A program made the translations under genes and the position numbers. From contig NZ_JAKWJP010000006.1 in assembly GCF_022761035.1 (NCBI RefSeq), positions 62,001 through 126,000 of the forward strand: a DNA stretch of 64,000 nucleotides, in the 5' to 3' direction. A model generated the notes under the pieces. It was not told where the DNA came from and did not search any database. It saw only the letters and a list, made by a program, of their open reading frames with translations. Shown here in pieces: positions 41,512 to 50,552 of this stretch. The DNA is from Microbacterium sp. SS28 (GTDB lineage: Bacteria; Actinomycetota; Actinomycetes; Actinomycetales; Microbacteriaceae). Positions within the stretch are counted from its first letter, which is position 1; every line of letters begins with the position of its first letter.

Positions 41512-43641
41512 GTGACTCTGACAGACGCGCAGGGCGCGGCATCCGTCGTCCCTCCCATCGCTTCTCGCAACCCCGTCCCGCGCAGCCATCACGGCGACTC
41601 GTTCGACGACCCGTACGAGTGGTTCCGGGCGAAGGAGGACGCCGCCGTCATCGGTCATCTCGAGGCCGAGAACGCCTACACGGAGGCCCGTACGGCGCAC
41701 CTCGCGGGACTGCGCGAGCGCATCTTCGACGAGATCAAGGGGCGCACGCTCGAGACCGATCTGTCGGTGCCGAGCCGCCAGGGCGACTGGTGGTACTACG
41801 GCCGCACGATCGAGGGCAAGCAGTACGGCATCCAGTGCCGCGCACCGCTCGCGTCGCCCGACGACTGGACGCCGCCCGTGCTCTCGACCGATGCGCCCGT
41901 GCCCGGCGAGCAGGTGCTCCTCGACGCGAACGTCGAGGCCGAGGGTGGCGAGTTCTTCTCGCTCGGCAGCTTCGAGGTCTCCAACGACGGCCGCCTCATG
42001 CTCTACGGCGTCGACGTCGCGGGCGACGAGCGCTACACCGTCCGCGTGCGGGACCTCGAGACGGGCGAGCAGCTCCCCGACGTCATCGAGGGCACCTTCG
42101 CGGGTGCAGGTTTCTCGCCCGACGGACGGTTCGTCGTCTACAGCACCGTCGACGACGCGTGGCGCCCCGACACCGTGTGGCTGCACGAGCTCGGCACGCC
42201 CGTCGAGGACGACGCCAAGCTCTTCCACGAGCCCGACGAGCGGTACTGGGTCGGCGCGGGCTTCACGCGCAGCGACCGCTACCTCGTCATCGGGCTCGGG
42301 TCGTCCATCACGAGCGAGGAATGGCTGCTGGATGCCGACGACCTGCGCGCCGAGCCGCGCATCGTGTGGCCCCGTGTCGAAGGCGTCGAGTACGAGGTCA
42401 ACCACGCGGTCGTCGACGGCGAGGACGTCCTCTACATCGTGCACAACGACGGAGCCCTGGACTTCGAGATGGTGCGGGTCGCGGCATCCGACCCCGCAGG
42501 CCCCCGAGAAGTCGTGCTCCCCCACGAACCCGGCCGCCGGCTGCTGGGTCTCTCGACGTTCCGCGACTGGGGCGTCGTCGCATACCGCCGCGGCGGGCTC
42601 GCGCGCCTGGGCCTGCTCTCGTACGAGACGGGGACCGTCGACGAGCTGCAGTTCGACGAGCCGCTCTACGCCGTGGGCGGCGGCGGCAACCCCGAGTGGG
42701 CTCCCCCGCTGCTGCGGATCGGGTACGGCTCGTTCACGACCCCCGGCACGGTCTACGACCTCGACATCGCGACGCGCGAGCTGCTGCTGCGCAAGCGGCA
42801 GCCCGTGCTCGGCGGCTACGACCCAGAGGACTACGCGCAGGCCCGCGTGTGGGCGACGGCGCAGGACGGCACGCAGATCCCCATCTCGCTCGTCTGGAAG
42901 CGCTCGTTCGGCGATGCCGGCTCCGCTCCCCGCCCCGTGCACCTGTATGGCTACGGCTCGTACGAGCACTCGATCGAGCCCGGCTTCTCGGTCGCCCGCC
43001 TCTCGGCCCTGGATCGCGGCGTCGTCTTCGCCGTGGCGCACGTGCGCGGCGGCGGCGAGATGGGCCGTCAGTGGTACGAGGACGGCAAGCTGCTCAGCAA
43101 GCGCAACACGTTCACGGACTTCGTCGACTGCGCCCTGCACCTCGTCGACAACGGCTACACGACGCCGTCTCAGCTCGTCGCTGAGGGAGGCTCGGCCGGC
43201 GGGCTCCTCATGGGCGCCGTCGCCAACCTTGCGCCGGAGCTCTTCGCCGGCATCCTCGCGGATGTGCCCTTCGTCGACGCGCTCACGACGATCCTCGATC
43301 CGTCGCTGCCGCTCACCGTCATCGAGTGGGACGAGTGGGGAGACCCCCTGCACAACGCCGACGTCTACGCGTACATGAAGTCGTACTCGCCGTATGAGAA
43401 CGTGCGGACGGATGTCGCCTACCCGCGCATTCTCGCCGTCACGTCACTCAACGACACGCGCGTGCTGTACGTCGAGCCCGCCAAGTGGGTCGCGCGGCTG
43501 CGCGAAGTCGGCGCCGATGCCCTGCTCAAGTGCGAGATGGTCGCGGGCCACGGGGGCGTCTCGGGGCGGTACAACGCGTGGCGCGAGCGTGCGTTCGAGC
43601 TCGCGTGGCTGCTCGACGTCCTCGGGGTCGCCGACGCCTGA
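41512..43641 (+). CDS. ptrB: S9 family peptidase (prolyl oligopeptidase / oligopeptidase B)
   Basis: 709 residues. N-terminal seven-bladed propeller (about 70-400: ISVS-like LMLYGVDVAGDERYTVRVRDLETG, FVVYSTVDDAWRPDTVW) and a C-terminal alpha/beta hydrolase with YGSYEHSIEPGFS, VFAVAHVRGGGEMGRQWYEDGKL and nucleophile elbow AEGGSAGGLLMG; the His is in VAGHGGVSGR. The KYLLSKRNTFTDF and RGGGEMG motifs fit oligopeptidase B, which cuts short peptides after basic residues. Two GTGs are possible; 41512 lies 6 nt after TAGCGT. Confidence 0.88.
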   Translation: MTLTDAQGAASVVPPIASRNPVPRSHHGDSFDDPYEWFRAKEDAAVIGHLEAENAYTEARTAHLAGLRERIFDEIKGRTLETDLSVPSRQGDWWYYGRTIEGKQYGIQCRAPLASPDDWTPPVLSTDAPVPGEQVLLDANVEAEGGEFFSLGSFEVSNDGRLMLYGVDVAGDERYTVRVRDLETGEQLPDVIEGTFAGAGFSPDGRFVVYSTVDDAWRPDTVWLHELGTPVEDDAKLFHEPDERYWVGAGFTRSDRYLVIGLGSSITSEEWLLDADDLRAEPRIVWPRVEGVEYEVNHAVVDGEDVLYIVHNDGALDFEMVRVAASDPAGPREVVLPHEPGRRLLGLSTFRDWGVVAYRRGGLARLGLLSYETGTVDELQFDEPLYAVGGGGNPEWAPPLLRIGYGSFTTPGTVYDLDIATRELLLRKRQPVLGGYDPEDYAQARVWATAQDGTQIPISLVWKRSFGDAGSAPRPVHLYGYGSYEHSIEPGFSVARLSALDRGVVFAVAHVRGGGEMGRQWYEDGKLLSKRNTFTDFVDCALHLVDNGYTTPSQLVAEGGSAGGLLMGAVANLAPELFAGILADVPFVDALTTILDPSLPLTVIEWDEWGDPLHNADVYAYMKSYSPYENVRTDVAYPRILAVTSLNDTRVLYVEPAKWVARLREVGADALLKCEMVAGHGGVSGRYNAWRERAFELAWLLDVLGVADA

Positions 43642-43683
43642 CCCTCGCGGGCGATGTCGCGCGGCATCCCAGCCGGTTCGGCC

Positions 43684-43797
43684 TGTCCCCGTTCCCTCTC
43701 GGTCGTGTCCCGCTTCCTCCCTGTGGTGTCCCGCTTTCTCCCCTTCGTGTCCCACTTTCCGCTGGATGGATGCCGCTATCTGAACGAAAGTGGGACA
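43684..43797. repeat. 21-bp-period TGTCCC array with terminal hairpin (left of the nuclease-like gene)
   Basis: TGTCCC begins at 43684, 43706, 43727 and 43748 (steps 22, 21, 21), each followed by a pyrimidine-rich stretch such as CGCTTTCTCCC. The last copy, GTCCCACTTTC, pairs with GAAAGTGGGAC ending at 43796 to form an 11-bp perfect stem around a 26-nt loop. The inverted copy is the last codons (HVPLSF) of the gene that follows. May act as terminator for two converging genes. Confidence 0.7.
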
Positions 43798-44726
43798 TGC
43801 GACGCATGACCCGGACGCCACCCGGCCCGGATCAGCGCCTCACGCACCCTCGCGACGGCTGAGCGGCCGCCATCCCGCATGTGGTGGTTGAGGATGCGGA
43901 CATGGTCCCAGCCGAGATCTCGGATCAGATCCCAGCGATCGGCGTCCTTCGCGAACTGCAGCGTGTCTTCGGCGTGCGCTCGCCCGTCGTACTCGGCCGC
44001 AACTCGCCATCTCGGGTAGGCAAGGTCCAATTCGAGGATCGCGGAACCGCGATGATCTCGGATGGTCACGTTGACGTCGGGCTCAGGAAGACCCGCCCGG
44101 ACGAGGCGTAGACGCAGGTGCGTCTCTCTCGCTGACCGTGTGCCAGCCCGGACCTCGACGAGCGCTTTGCGCAGTATGCCGCCGCGCGTGTCACCCATCG
44201 CCTCGACTTCCGCGGCGAGGTCGTCGAAGGAGGCGATCGCCGTTCGTCCTCGATCCGAAATCAGAAACTCGGCGGTGGCGATGAGATCATCGAGCGCCCA
44301 TTGCCTGCCCGTCTGCCGCCACGCCCGAACAGGATGCTCGATCGGCAGCCCGTTCGGCAGCAGCAGGGTCGCGGGCTCGCGCAACTGCAGACGATGGCCG
44401 GCGACTCCCGCTGTGCGCGGTTCCCGCGCGGGTCGGTGGGCTGAGATGTGGATGCCGGGGCGATAGGGCCACTCGGGCGTGGGCGCACCCAGGAGCGCGA
44501 AGACAGTCTCATGACTGAAGAACTGCCAGGGCGCCAGCCGTGGCGCGTAGTCGAGACACAACTGCAGGAGTGTCGAGTCCCCGCCGCCCTGGACGGCGCG
44601 CACGCCATGGAAGGGCCGACGGATGTCGCCGCGGGTCAGCCTCGACGGTGAGACGCCGAGCGCGACCGCCTCTGACACGCTGAAGCGGGACGGCAGTTCC
44701 GGGGGCAAGGGCGAGCGACGCGGCAT
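43776..44726 (-). CDS. AbiEi-like winged-helix plus DUF559/PD-(D/E)XK-like nuclease-fold protein
   Basis: 316 residues. The N-terminus (SRFSVSEAVALGVSPSRLTRGDIRRPFHGVRAV) is the wHTH of AbiEi-type proteins. The C-terminus (ILELDLAYPRWRVAAEYDGRAHAED...RDLGWDHVRILNHHMRD) resembles Vsr-like DUF559 nuclease domains, with D and E-x-D acidic residues in a PD-(D/E)XK-like pattern. Such genes are common in Microbacteriaceae; neither toxin-antitoxin nor nuclease function is shown. No AbiEii toxin is adjacent. ATG 44726 with GGGAGAG upstream is preferred over a TTG at 44846. Confidence 0.75.
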   Translation of the reverse strand: MPRRSPLPPELPSRFSVSEAVALGVSPSRLTRGDIRRPFHGVRAVQGGGDSTLLQLCLDYAPRLAPWQFFSHETVFALLGAPTPEWPYRPGIHISAHRPAREPRTAGVAGHRLQLREPATLLLPNGLPIEHPVRAWRQTGRQWALDDLIATAEFLISDRGRTAIASFDDLAAEVEAMGDTRGGILRKALVEVRAGTRSARETHLRLRLVRAGLPEPDVNVTIRDHRGSAILELDLAYPRWRVAAEYDGRAHAEDTLQFAKDADRWDLIRDLGWDHVRILNHHMRDGGRSAVARVREALIRAGWRPGHASHVPLSFR

Positions 44727-44849
44727 CCGTTCACTCTCCCTGGGAGGCGCCGGACCGCGCCCTTTCACGGACGATCTGTCAGCGGACTCGGCAAGGGAAG
44801 GAGCGAGGGAGGAGAGGGCGGAGCACCCCGCGCGAGCGCGGAACAACCA

Positions 44850-44939
44850 TGTCCCGATTTCGGCTGCTCAGCGGCTCGCAATCAGATGATCTTGGGACAC
44901 GACGGCGATAGATCGGGACATGCGTGACTCGCCGGGACG
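44850..44939. repeat. TGTCCC/GGGACA repeats (right of the nuclease-like gene)
   Basis: TGTCCC at 44850, then inverted GGGACA at 44894 and 44915 (21-bp step), with a degenerate GGGACG at 44934. The 44-bp distance between the facing pair (44850 to 44894) equals that on the left side (43748 to 43792). The rest of the 44727-45021 gap holds only the pfkA terminator. Confidence 0.65.
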
Positions 44940-44977
44940 AGATCGACGGGGCCCACCCAGAAGCAGACGCAAACGAA

Positions 44978-45008
44978 GACGGGATGCCTCGAGCCGAGGC
45001 ATCCCGTC
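44978..45008. terminator. terminator downstream of pfkA
   Basis: Perfect 14-bp stem GACGGGATGCCTCG / CGAGGCATCCCGTC with a 3-nt loop, 14 nt past the pfkA stop. Confidence 0.85.
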
Positions 45009-45021
45009 CGTCGAAAGCGGC

Positions 45022-46050
45022 TCAGCCGAAGAGGGCGGCGGCCTCGTCGTAGCGGTGACGCGGCACGGTGTTGAGCTCGCCGAGGGCGTCCTCGAAGGAC
45101 ACCCGCACGATGTCGGTGCCCTTGAGCGACACCATCTGCCCCCAGGCTTCCGACACGACGGCATCCGCCGCCGCGAGACCGAGGCGCGTCGCGAGGACAC
45201 GGTCGAAGGCCGACGGCGACCCGCCGCGCTGGATGTGGCCGAGCACCGTCGCGCGGGTCTCGATGCCCGTGATGCGCTCGATCTCGGGCGCGAGCATCTC
45301 GCCGATGCCGCCCAGGCGCGGGCGGTTGAAGGCGTCGAGGCCCTTGTCGCTGTAGGCCTCGTCCATGCCCGTGAGGGTGAAGCCCTCGGAGACGACGACG
45401 AGCGGAGCGCGGCCGCGGTCGTGGGCCTTCGAGACCTGGTTCGCGACCTCGGTGATCGACAGCGGCACCTCGGGGATGCAGATGACGTGCGCACCCGCCG
45501 CGATGCCCGCGTGCAGCGCGATCCAGCCGACGTGGCGGCCCATGACCTCGGCGACCATGCAGCGCTGGTGCGAGTCGCCCGTCGTGCGCAGGCGGTCCAT
45601 GGCGTCGGTCGCGATGTTGACGGCGGTGTCGAAGCCGAATGAGTAGTCCGTGGCCCGCAGGTCGTTGTCGATCGTCTTGGGGACGCCGAGGACGTTGATC
45701 CCGTCGCCTGCGAGTCGGTTCGCGGCCGCGAGGGTGCCCTCGCCGCCGATCGCGATGATGCCGTCGATGCGGTGGCCGTAGAGGGTCTTGGAGATGTTCT
45801 CGGCGCCGCCGCGCGGACCCTCGTAGGGGTTGGTGCGGCTCGTGCCGAGGATCGTGCCGCCGACCTTCGAGAGGCCCTTGACCTCGTGCCTCGAGAGGGG
45901 GAAGAAGTCGCCGTCCACGACACCCCGCCAGCCGTCGCGGATGCCGACGAACTCGAGGTCGTAGTGCGTCGTCCCCTTCAGGACGACGCCGCGGATGACC
46001 GCGTTGAGTCCCGGACAGTCGCCGCCGCTGGTGAGGATGCCGATCTTCAT
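45022..46050 (-). CDS. pfkA: 6-phosphofructokinase
   Basis: 342 residues of the PfkA family. MKIGILTSGGDCPGLNAVIRG starts the fold, IAIGGEGTLAAA carries Gly at the position that is Asp in PPi-dependent enzymes, and PKTIDNDL holds the catalytic Asp with Lys at the 124-type position. GEGT plus PKTIDND is the pattern of ATP-dependent Streptomyces enzymes, so ATP use is inferred. Commits fructose-6-phosphate to glycolysis. MGRHVGW and IQRGGSPSAFDR are also conserved. AAGGA precedes ATG 46050. Confidence 0.95.
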   Translation of the reverse strand: MKIGILTSGGDCPGLNAVIRGVVLKGTTHYDLEFVGIRDGWRGVVDGDFFPLSRHEVKGLSKVGGTILGTSRTNPYEGPRGGAENISKTLYGHRIDGIIAIGGEGTLAAANRLAGDGINVLGVPKTIDNDLRATDYSFGFDTAVNIATDAMDRLRTTGDSHQRCMVAEVMGRHVGWIALHAGIAAGAHVICIPEVPLSITEVANQVSKAHDRGRAPLVVVSEGFTLTGMDEAYSDKGLDAFNRPRLGGIGEMLAPEIERITGIETRATVLGHIQRGGSPSAFDRVLATRLGLAAADAVVSEAWGQMVSLKGTDIVRVSFEDALGELNTVPRHRYDEAAALFG

Positions 46051-46164
46051 GTGTGGTCCTTAGGTCGGGAGGTTTCGAGCGGCGTCGCTGCCTCTCCCGA
46101 CACTATCGCCGGATGCATCGGCCGTGCCACACACGCGACCGTCAGTATCCGCGCGCCGCGCGAA

Positions 46165-46195
46165 GAGACGGCCGCCCCTCGGGGACGGCCGTCTC
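46165..46195. terminator. hairpin after the 70-residue acidic gene
   Basis: GAGACGGCCG / CGGCCGTCTC, 10-bp perfect stem continued by CCCC/GGGG; just downstream of the stop at 46203. Confidence 0.75.
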
Positions 46196-46202
46196 GGGTC
46201 GC

Positions 46203-46415
46203 TCAGATCTCGCCTTCGGGCAGACCCTTCGTGCCTTCGCGCGCCGCCTGCTCGTCCGCGGCCGCGCCGTCCACGAGGTCGCCGTCGAGATCCTCGTCGA
46301 GCGGCTCGTCGCGGTCGCCGTCGAGCGCGCCGTCGTAGGCGTTCTCGAGCGCGGCGTCGATCGTGCCGGCGACGGTATCCTCGTCGGCCCGCCCACCCTG
46401 CTTCGGATCGGACAT
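46203..46415 (-). CDS. small acidic hypothetical protein
   Basis: 70 residues; close to half are Asp, Glu or Ala (ALENAYDGALDGDRDEPLDED), with no hydrophobic core, so probably disordered. ATG 46415 has a full AAGGAGG site and the gene ends in a strong terminator, so it looks real although no family is recognised. Similar in style to the tiny genes at 12112-12490. Confidence 0.65.
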   Translation of the reverse strand: MSDPKQGGRADEDTVAGTIDAALENAYDGALDGDRDEPLDEDLDGDLVDGAAADEQAAREGTKGLPEGEI

Positions 46416-46536
46416 CTCTGCCTCCTTGCCTCGGTGGCTCGACGGTACGAGCCCACGGAGCACCGAGGCGAGGGGTTGACGTCGTCTCTCGCGCGGTCTA
46501 CGCGGCGCGAGAGAGGCAGGCGAGGCGCCTGACTCC

Positions 46537-48714
46537 CTATGCCGCGCCGAGCGCCTTCCGCAGAAGGTGCATGAGGGCCGACAGCTGCACCGAGTCGCTC
46601 GACTGCGGATCGACGGCCTCACCGTCGAGCGCGCGCGCCGCGAGACCCTGCTTGGAGTCGATGAGCTCGGCGATCTTGGTGTCGATCGTGTGCGCCGCGA
46701 TGATGCGCCACGCCGTGACGGGCTCGTCCTGGCCGATGCGGTGCACGCGGTCGATGGCCTGCGTCTGCTCGGCGGCCGTCCACGACAGCTCGGCGAGCAC
46801 GACGTTCGACGACGCCTGCATGTTGACGCCGACGCCCGCCGCCGTGAGCGAGCAGACCGCGACGCCGACCGCGGGGTCGTTGTTGAACGCGTCGATCGCC
46901 GCCTGACGGGCGAGAGTCGTCTGGTCGCCGCGCAGCGACACCGTCTTCAGCCCTGCCGACGCGAAGTGCGCCTCGGCCTGGTCCATGACGTCGATGTGCT
47001 TCGCGAAGAACACGACCTTGCCGACCGAGCGCTGCAGCTGCACCGTGTAGTCGGCGGCGAGCTGAGCCTTGGCCTGACCGATTCTGCGGACCATCGTGAA
47101 GACGTTCTCGGCGCCCGTGCCTGCCGCCTTGGACTCCTCGAGCTCGTTGTGCGCGACGAGTCGCACGATGTCCTCGTCGATCTCACCGAAGGCCGTGCTC
47201 GAGCCGGACCGTGCCGAGCTGCGCGCCTCGATGATACGGCGGTACTTCGCCGCGAGCCGCTCGCCGAGCTCGCGCTCGGCCTGGCGGATCGAGCGTCCGA
47301 ACTCGTCGTCCAGCTCGACCGGCAGGTCGGCGATGAGCTTGTCGGGCAGATCCGCTGCGACGTCCTTCTTCTTGCGACGGACGATCCCCATCGAGATGAC
47401 GGCTTCGCGTGCCTCGGGGTAGAACGCCTTGTCGGCGGGCGTGAGACCCGTCTCGTCGAGCTTCTCCATGAGCAGCGGGCCGGGCTTCTCGCCGTTGGTC
47501 CACCCGAGGAAGCGCCAGATGGCGTCGAAGTCCTCGACGTCGTTGATGAGCGGCGTACCCGTCAGTGCCAGCAGCAGCGGGTTGCGCACCTGCTGACGGA
47601 TGCGGTTCGCGAGCGCGAGCACGTTGCGCGAGCGCTGCGAAGTGAGGTTCTTGATGAAGTGCGCCTCGTCGACGACGAGGCCCTTGAGCCCCAGGTCGCC
47701 GAGCCACGAGAGGTGCCGGTCGAGGATCTCGTAGTTGACGATGAAGACGTCCGCGAACGCGTCGACTCCCTCGCCGTCGCCGTGGATGACCGTCGCGCGG
47801 CGCTGCGGCGTCCACCGCTCGACCTCGCGCGCCCAGTTCATCTTGACGACGTTGGGCACGACAGCGAGCAGCGGGTAGGCGTCGGCGACGGATGCCGCGA
47901 GCACCGACTCCGCAGTCTTGCCGAGGCCCGGCTCATCGGCGAGCAGGAACGTGCGGTGCCCCTCGCGGACAGCCTCGAGGAACCGCGACTGGTGCGGCAT
48001 GACGTCAAGGCCCTTGGGCGAGAGACGGTCGAACTCGGGGACGGGCGGAAGCGGCATCGTCGCGGAGCCGCCGCCCGCGCCGGTCTCGAAGGCCTTGTAG
48101 AGCGGCCCCATGATCTCCCACCCGTCGAGGCGCCGACGGGGCGTCTCCTTCGCGGTGCGCATCGTGAGATCGGGCGCGAGGAACGGGTTGGACTCGCGGC
48201 GCGACACGACCTGGGGCGGCACGACCTGCCGCTCGGCGAGTGCCGCGGGGACGACGGGTGCCGCGGCGGGCGCGGCGTCGGTGATGATGAGCTCGTCCGG
48301 CGGCAGTTCGGCCCCCGACTCGAGCAGCCAGTCGCGGCGCATGCGCCGTGCGACGGGGGACGTCGCCTGGTCGACCTCGAGCAGCTGGATGAGGCTCGTG
48401 TCGCGCGCCGCGGTCTTGGCGAGGATCGTCGCGACGCCGTCGAGGCGCTTGAGGAGCTCCGCGCGCGCCGCGTCGGTGATGGCGGTGTCGGCCTTCACAC
48501 GGGCGCGCTCTTCGCGCACGAGGAACGCGATGACCTGGAACTTGACGCGGTTCGTGGGCCCGAGCTTTCCGCGCTGGGCCTTCGCCTCGACCTCGCGCAC
48601 CTTGCGGGCGAGGATCGGGATGACGGGCGCCTCGTCGTCGCGACGCGACGTCGTGGGCTTCCTGCGCCGCTGAGCCGAACGGGCGGACTGAGCGGCGGAT
48701 GCCGTGGGCGGCAT
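46537..48714 (-). CDS. SNF2 family DEAD-like DNA-dependent ATPase
   Basis: 725 residues. A basic N-terminus (about 230 residues, no recognised domain) precedes the helicase core: motif I LADEPGLGKTAES, motif II VVDEAHFIKN, motif III LALTGTPLIND, and in the C-terminal RecA domain VAVCSLTAAGVGVNMQASS and QAIDRVHRIGQDEPV. SNF2 proteins translocate on duplex DNA to remodel nucleoprotein or RNA polymerase complexes; they do not usually unwind. No nuclease or defence partner lies next to it. AGGAGGAG precedes ATG 48714. Confidence 0.9.
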   Translation of the reverse strand: MPPTASAAQSARSAQRRRKPTTSRRDDEAPVIPILARKVREVEAKAQRGKLGPTNRVKFQVIAFLVREERARVKADTAITDAARAELLKRLDGVATILAKTAARDTSLIQLLEVDQATSPVARRMRRDWLLESGAELPPDELIITDAAPAAAPVVPAALAERQVVPPQVVSRRESNPFLAPDLTMRTAKETPRRRLDGWEIMGPLYKAFETGAGGGSATMPLPPVPEFDRLSPKGLDVMPHQSRFLEAVREGHRTFLLADEPGLGKTAESVLAASVADAYPLLAVVPNVVKMNWAREVERWTPQRRATVIHGDGEGVDAFADVFIVNYEILDRHLSWLGDLGLKGLVVDEAHFIKNLTSQRSRNVLALANRIRQQVRNPLLLALTGTPLINDVEDFDAIWRFLGWTNGEKPGPLLMEKLDETGLTPADKAFYPEAREAVISMGIVRRKKKDVAADLPDKLIADLPVELDDEFGRSIRQAERELGERLAAKYRRIIEARSSARSGSSTAFGEIDEDIVRLVAHNELEESKAAGTGAENVFTMVRRIGQAKAQLAADYTVQLQRSVGKVVFFAKHIDVMDQAEAHFASAGLKTVSLRGDQTTLARQAAIDAFNNDPAVGVAVCSLTAAGVGVNMQASSNVVLAELSWTAAEQTQAIDRVHRIGQDEPVTAWRIIAAHTIDTKIAELIDSKQGLAARALDGEAVDPQSSDSVQLSALMHLLRKALGAA

Positions 48715-48923
48715 GCTCCTCCTGAGCGTAGGTTGCCGGATACTCCGGCCAGGCGACCGGTCTGACGACCGGCTGTGGTCTGCAACAGCTCCCGCGGGCG
48801 GCGCGCGCGCCGTCACGGACGCGGGACGGGAAACCTTTGTCCCCGGTCGCTGGCACTCGCTTCTGCGAGCCGCGACCCCGGGATCGGGATTCCCCGCCGC
48901 CAGTCTAGCGGCATGCGCGCGGT

Positions 48924-49562
48924 TCAGCCCCAGAGCGTGTCGGCGATGTCTTCCGTGTACCCTTCGGGCGCGAAGTTGAGCCAGGATGTCGAGACCCAGC
49001 CGTTCCCCCTCAGGAAGTGGGTCTCGCCGAAGGCGACCTCTTGATCGTCGAAGTCGAGCCGCTTCTGCTCGATGCGGCAGATCGTGCCTCCCGCGTAGTC
49101 GGCGCAGCCCAAGCCTGAGCTCTGCACCGCCGCGAGGATCGCGGCCGACTGCCCCGCATCGATGATCGATACGTTGGTCGCCAGGCCGAATTCACTCGGC
49201 CCGCCCCACGAGCAGCGGATCGTCGGGATGCCGGAGCCCATGATCTCGAGCAGCTCGGCGTTCTGCGTCGAGAGCATCGTGACGCCCGGGTCGTTGAGCG
49301 GCGGCGCCTGCGCCATGAGCGTCGCGAGCATGGCTGCGGAGTAGATCTGCTCGCACGCCGCAGGGAGCGCGATGTCGTCCGCTGCCGACGATGTCTCACT
49401 GGGCGAAGGCTCGGGCGTCGCGGACGCGGAGCCGCTCGACGAGGGCGACGGGCTCGACGAGCCGCTCGGAGCGGGATCCGCAGGTTCTGGGGCGCATGCC
49501 GAGAGCGCCAGCAATGCCGTGAGTGACGCGACGGCCACGATCACGGACGGACGACTTCCCAC
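48924..49562 (-). CDS. lipoprotein of unknown function
   Basis: 212 residues. Signal peptide with lipobox LSAC (Cys about residue 23), then a Ser/Pro/Glu-rich linker (about 25-60) and a compact domain with three further cysteines (AACEQIY, RCSWGG, GCADYAGGTICRIE). The pattern resembles secreted actinobacterial DUF-type domains stabilised by disulfides. Function unknown. GTG start at 49562; GAGGGTGGG upstream is only a fair ribosome site. Confidence 0.8.
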   Translation of the reverse strand: MGSRPSVIVAVASLTALLALSACAPEPADPAPSGSSSPSPSSSGSASATPEPSPSETSSAADDIALPAACEQIYSAAMLATLMAQAPPLNDPGVTMLSTQNAELLEIMGSGIPTIRCSWGGPSEFGLATNVSIIDAGQSAAILAAVQSSGLGCADYAGGTICRIEQKRLDFDDQEVAFGETHFLRGNGWVSTSWLNFAPEGYTEDIADTLWG

Positions 49563-49593
49563 GGTTCACCCACCCTCGCTCGGTGGTTCAAGG

Positions 49594-50493
49594 CTACTCG
49601 TCGCCGCTCGCGATCGCGTCCTGCCATTCGAGAAGGCGTCCGGGTTCGTCGGTCACGATGCCGTCCACGCCCGCGGCGATCGTGTCCTTCCACTCGCCGT
49701 CGCTGTTGAGCGTGTAGACGACGACCCGCAGGCCCAGTTCGTGCATCTCGGCGACGACCTCCGGGCGACGGGCGACGGCCTTCCAGTCGACGATGATCCC
49801 ACGCGCATCGGCGCCCTTGACCGCCTGCTCGATGTCGCGGGGCAGTCGGCGCAGGATGAGGAGCCGGAATGCCAGCTCCGACGCGCCGCTCGTCGTGAGC
49901 AGCGCGCGCGGGTCGAAGCTCACGATCGCGACGCGGCGCTCGAGGTCATGCCGGCGGAGCGTCTCGATGAGCGCGGCGCCGGCCGCGGCATCCCACTCCC
50001 CCTTCAGTTCGAGCATCGCGCGACGGCCCGAGGGCGCGAGCACCGTCAGGAACTCCTCGAAGGTCGGCACGGGCGTGCCGGCGTACTCCGCGGCGAACCA
50101 CGACCCGGCGTCGAGCTGCTGCACTTCGGCGAGCGTGAGGTCGGCGATTCGGCCGTGTCCGTCGGTCGTGCGGTCGACGCTCTTGTCGTGCATGAGCACG
50201 GGGACGCGGTCGGCGGTCAGGGCGATGTCGACCTCGAGGTAGTCGAAGCCCGCGTCGATGGCCGCCGTGACGGCGGGGATCGTGTTCTCGGGGGCGAGGG
50301 CTCCCCCGCCGCGATGGCTCACGACGAAGGCGCGTTCGGCGGGTGCGCGCTCGTCGCCCATGAGCTCGGTCGCGCTGACCCGTGCGGGGGCTGCCCCCAG
50401 GAACGCGATGACGAGGCTCACGACGGCGAGCACGCAGACGGTCACAAGGGCCTGGATCCGATCTCGGGTATCGGATGCCGGGTGGGCGGGCAT
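49594..50493 (-). CDS. glpQ: glycerophosphodiester phosphodiesterase
   Basis: 299 residues. An N-terminal membrane segment (RIQALVTVCVLAVVSLVIAFL) anchors or exports it. The GDPD barrel shows SHRGGGALAPENTIPAV (catalytic His-Arg and Glu-Asn), EVDIALTADRVPVLMHD with E-x-D and the second His, RTTDGHGRI and VYTLNSD. Hydrolyses glycerophosphodiesters to glycerol-3-phosphate. GGAGG is 9 nt before ATG 50493. PHO-box-like repeats lie about 60 nt upstream, as expected for a phosphate-starvation gene. Confidence 0.9.
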   Translation of the reverse strand: MPAHPASDTRDRIQALVTVCVLAVVSLVIAFLGAAPARVSATELMGDERAPAERAFVVSHRGGGALAPENTIPAVTAAIDAGFDYLEVDIALTADRVPVLMHDKSVDRTTDGHGRIADLTLAEVQQLDAGSWFAAEYAGTPVPTFEEFLTVLAPSGRRAMLELKGEWDAAAGAALIETLRRHDLERRVAIVSFDPRALLTTSGASELAFRLLILRRLPRDIEQAVKGADARGIIVDWKAVARRPEVVAEMHELGLRVVVYTLNSDGEWKDTIAAGVDGIVTDEPGRLLEWQDAIASGDE

Positions 50494-50552
50494 CGGGCAT
50501 GTCCTCCGGGTGGTCACGTCCTCTTCGACGTGGAGACCACCCTACATGCACC

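Noticed and set aside
43684..43797. CRISPR array
   Set aside because: Repeat core is only 6-12 bp with no unique spacers of 30 nt or more and no cas genes nearby.
43776..44846. Longer version of the nuclease-like gene starting at TTG 44846
   Set aside because: The extra 40 residues are low-complexity and outside the wHTH; ATG 44726 has a good GGGAGAG site.
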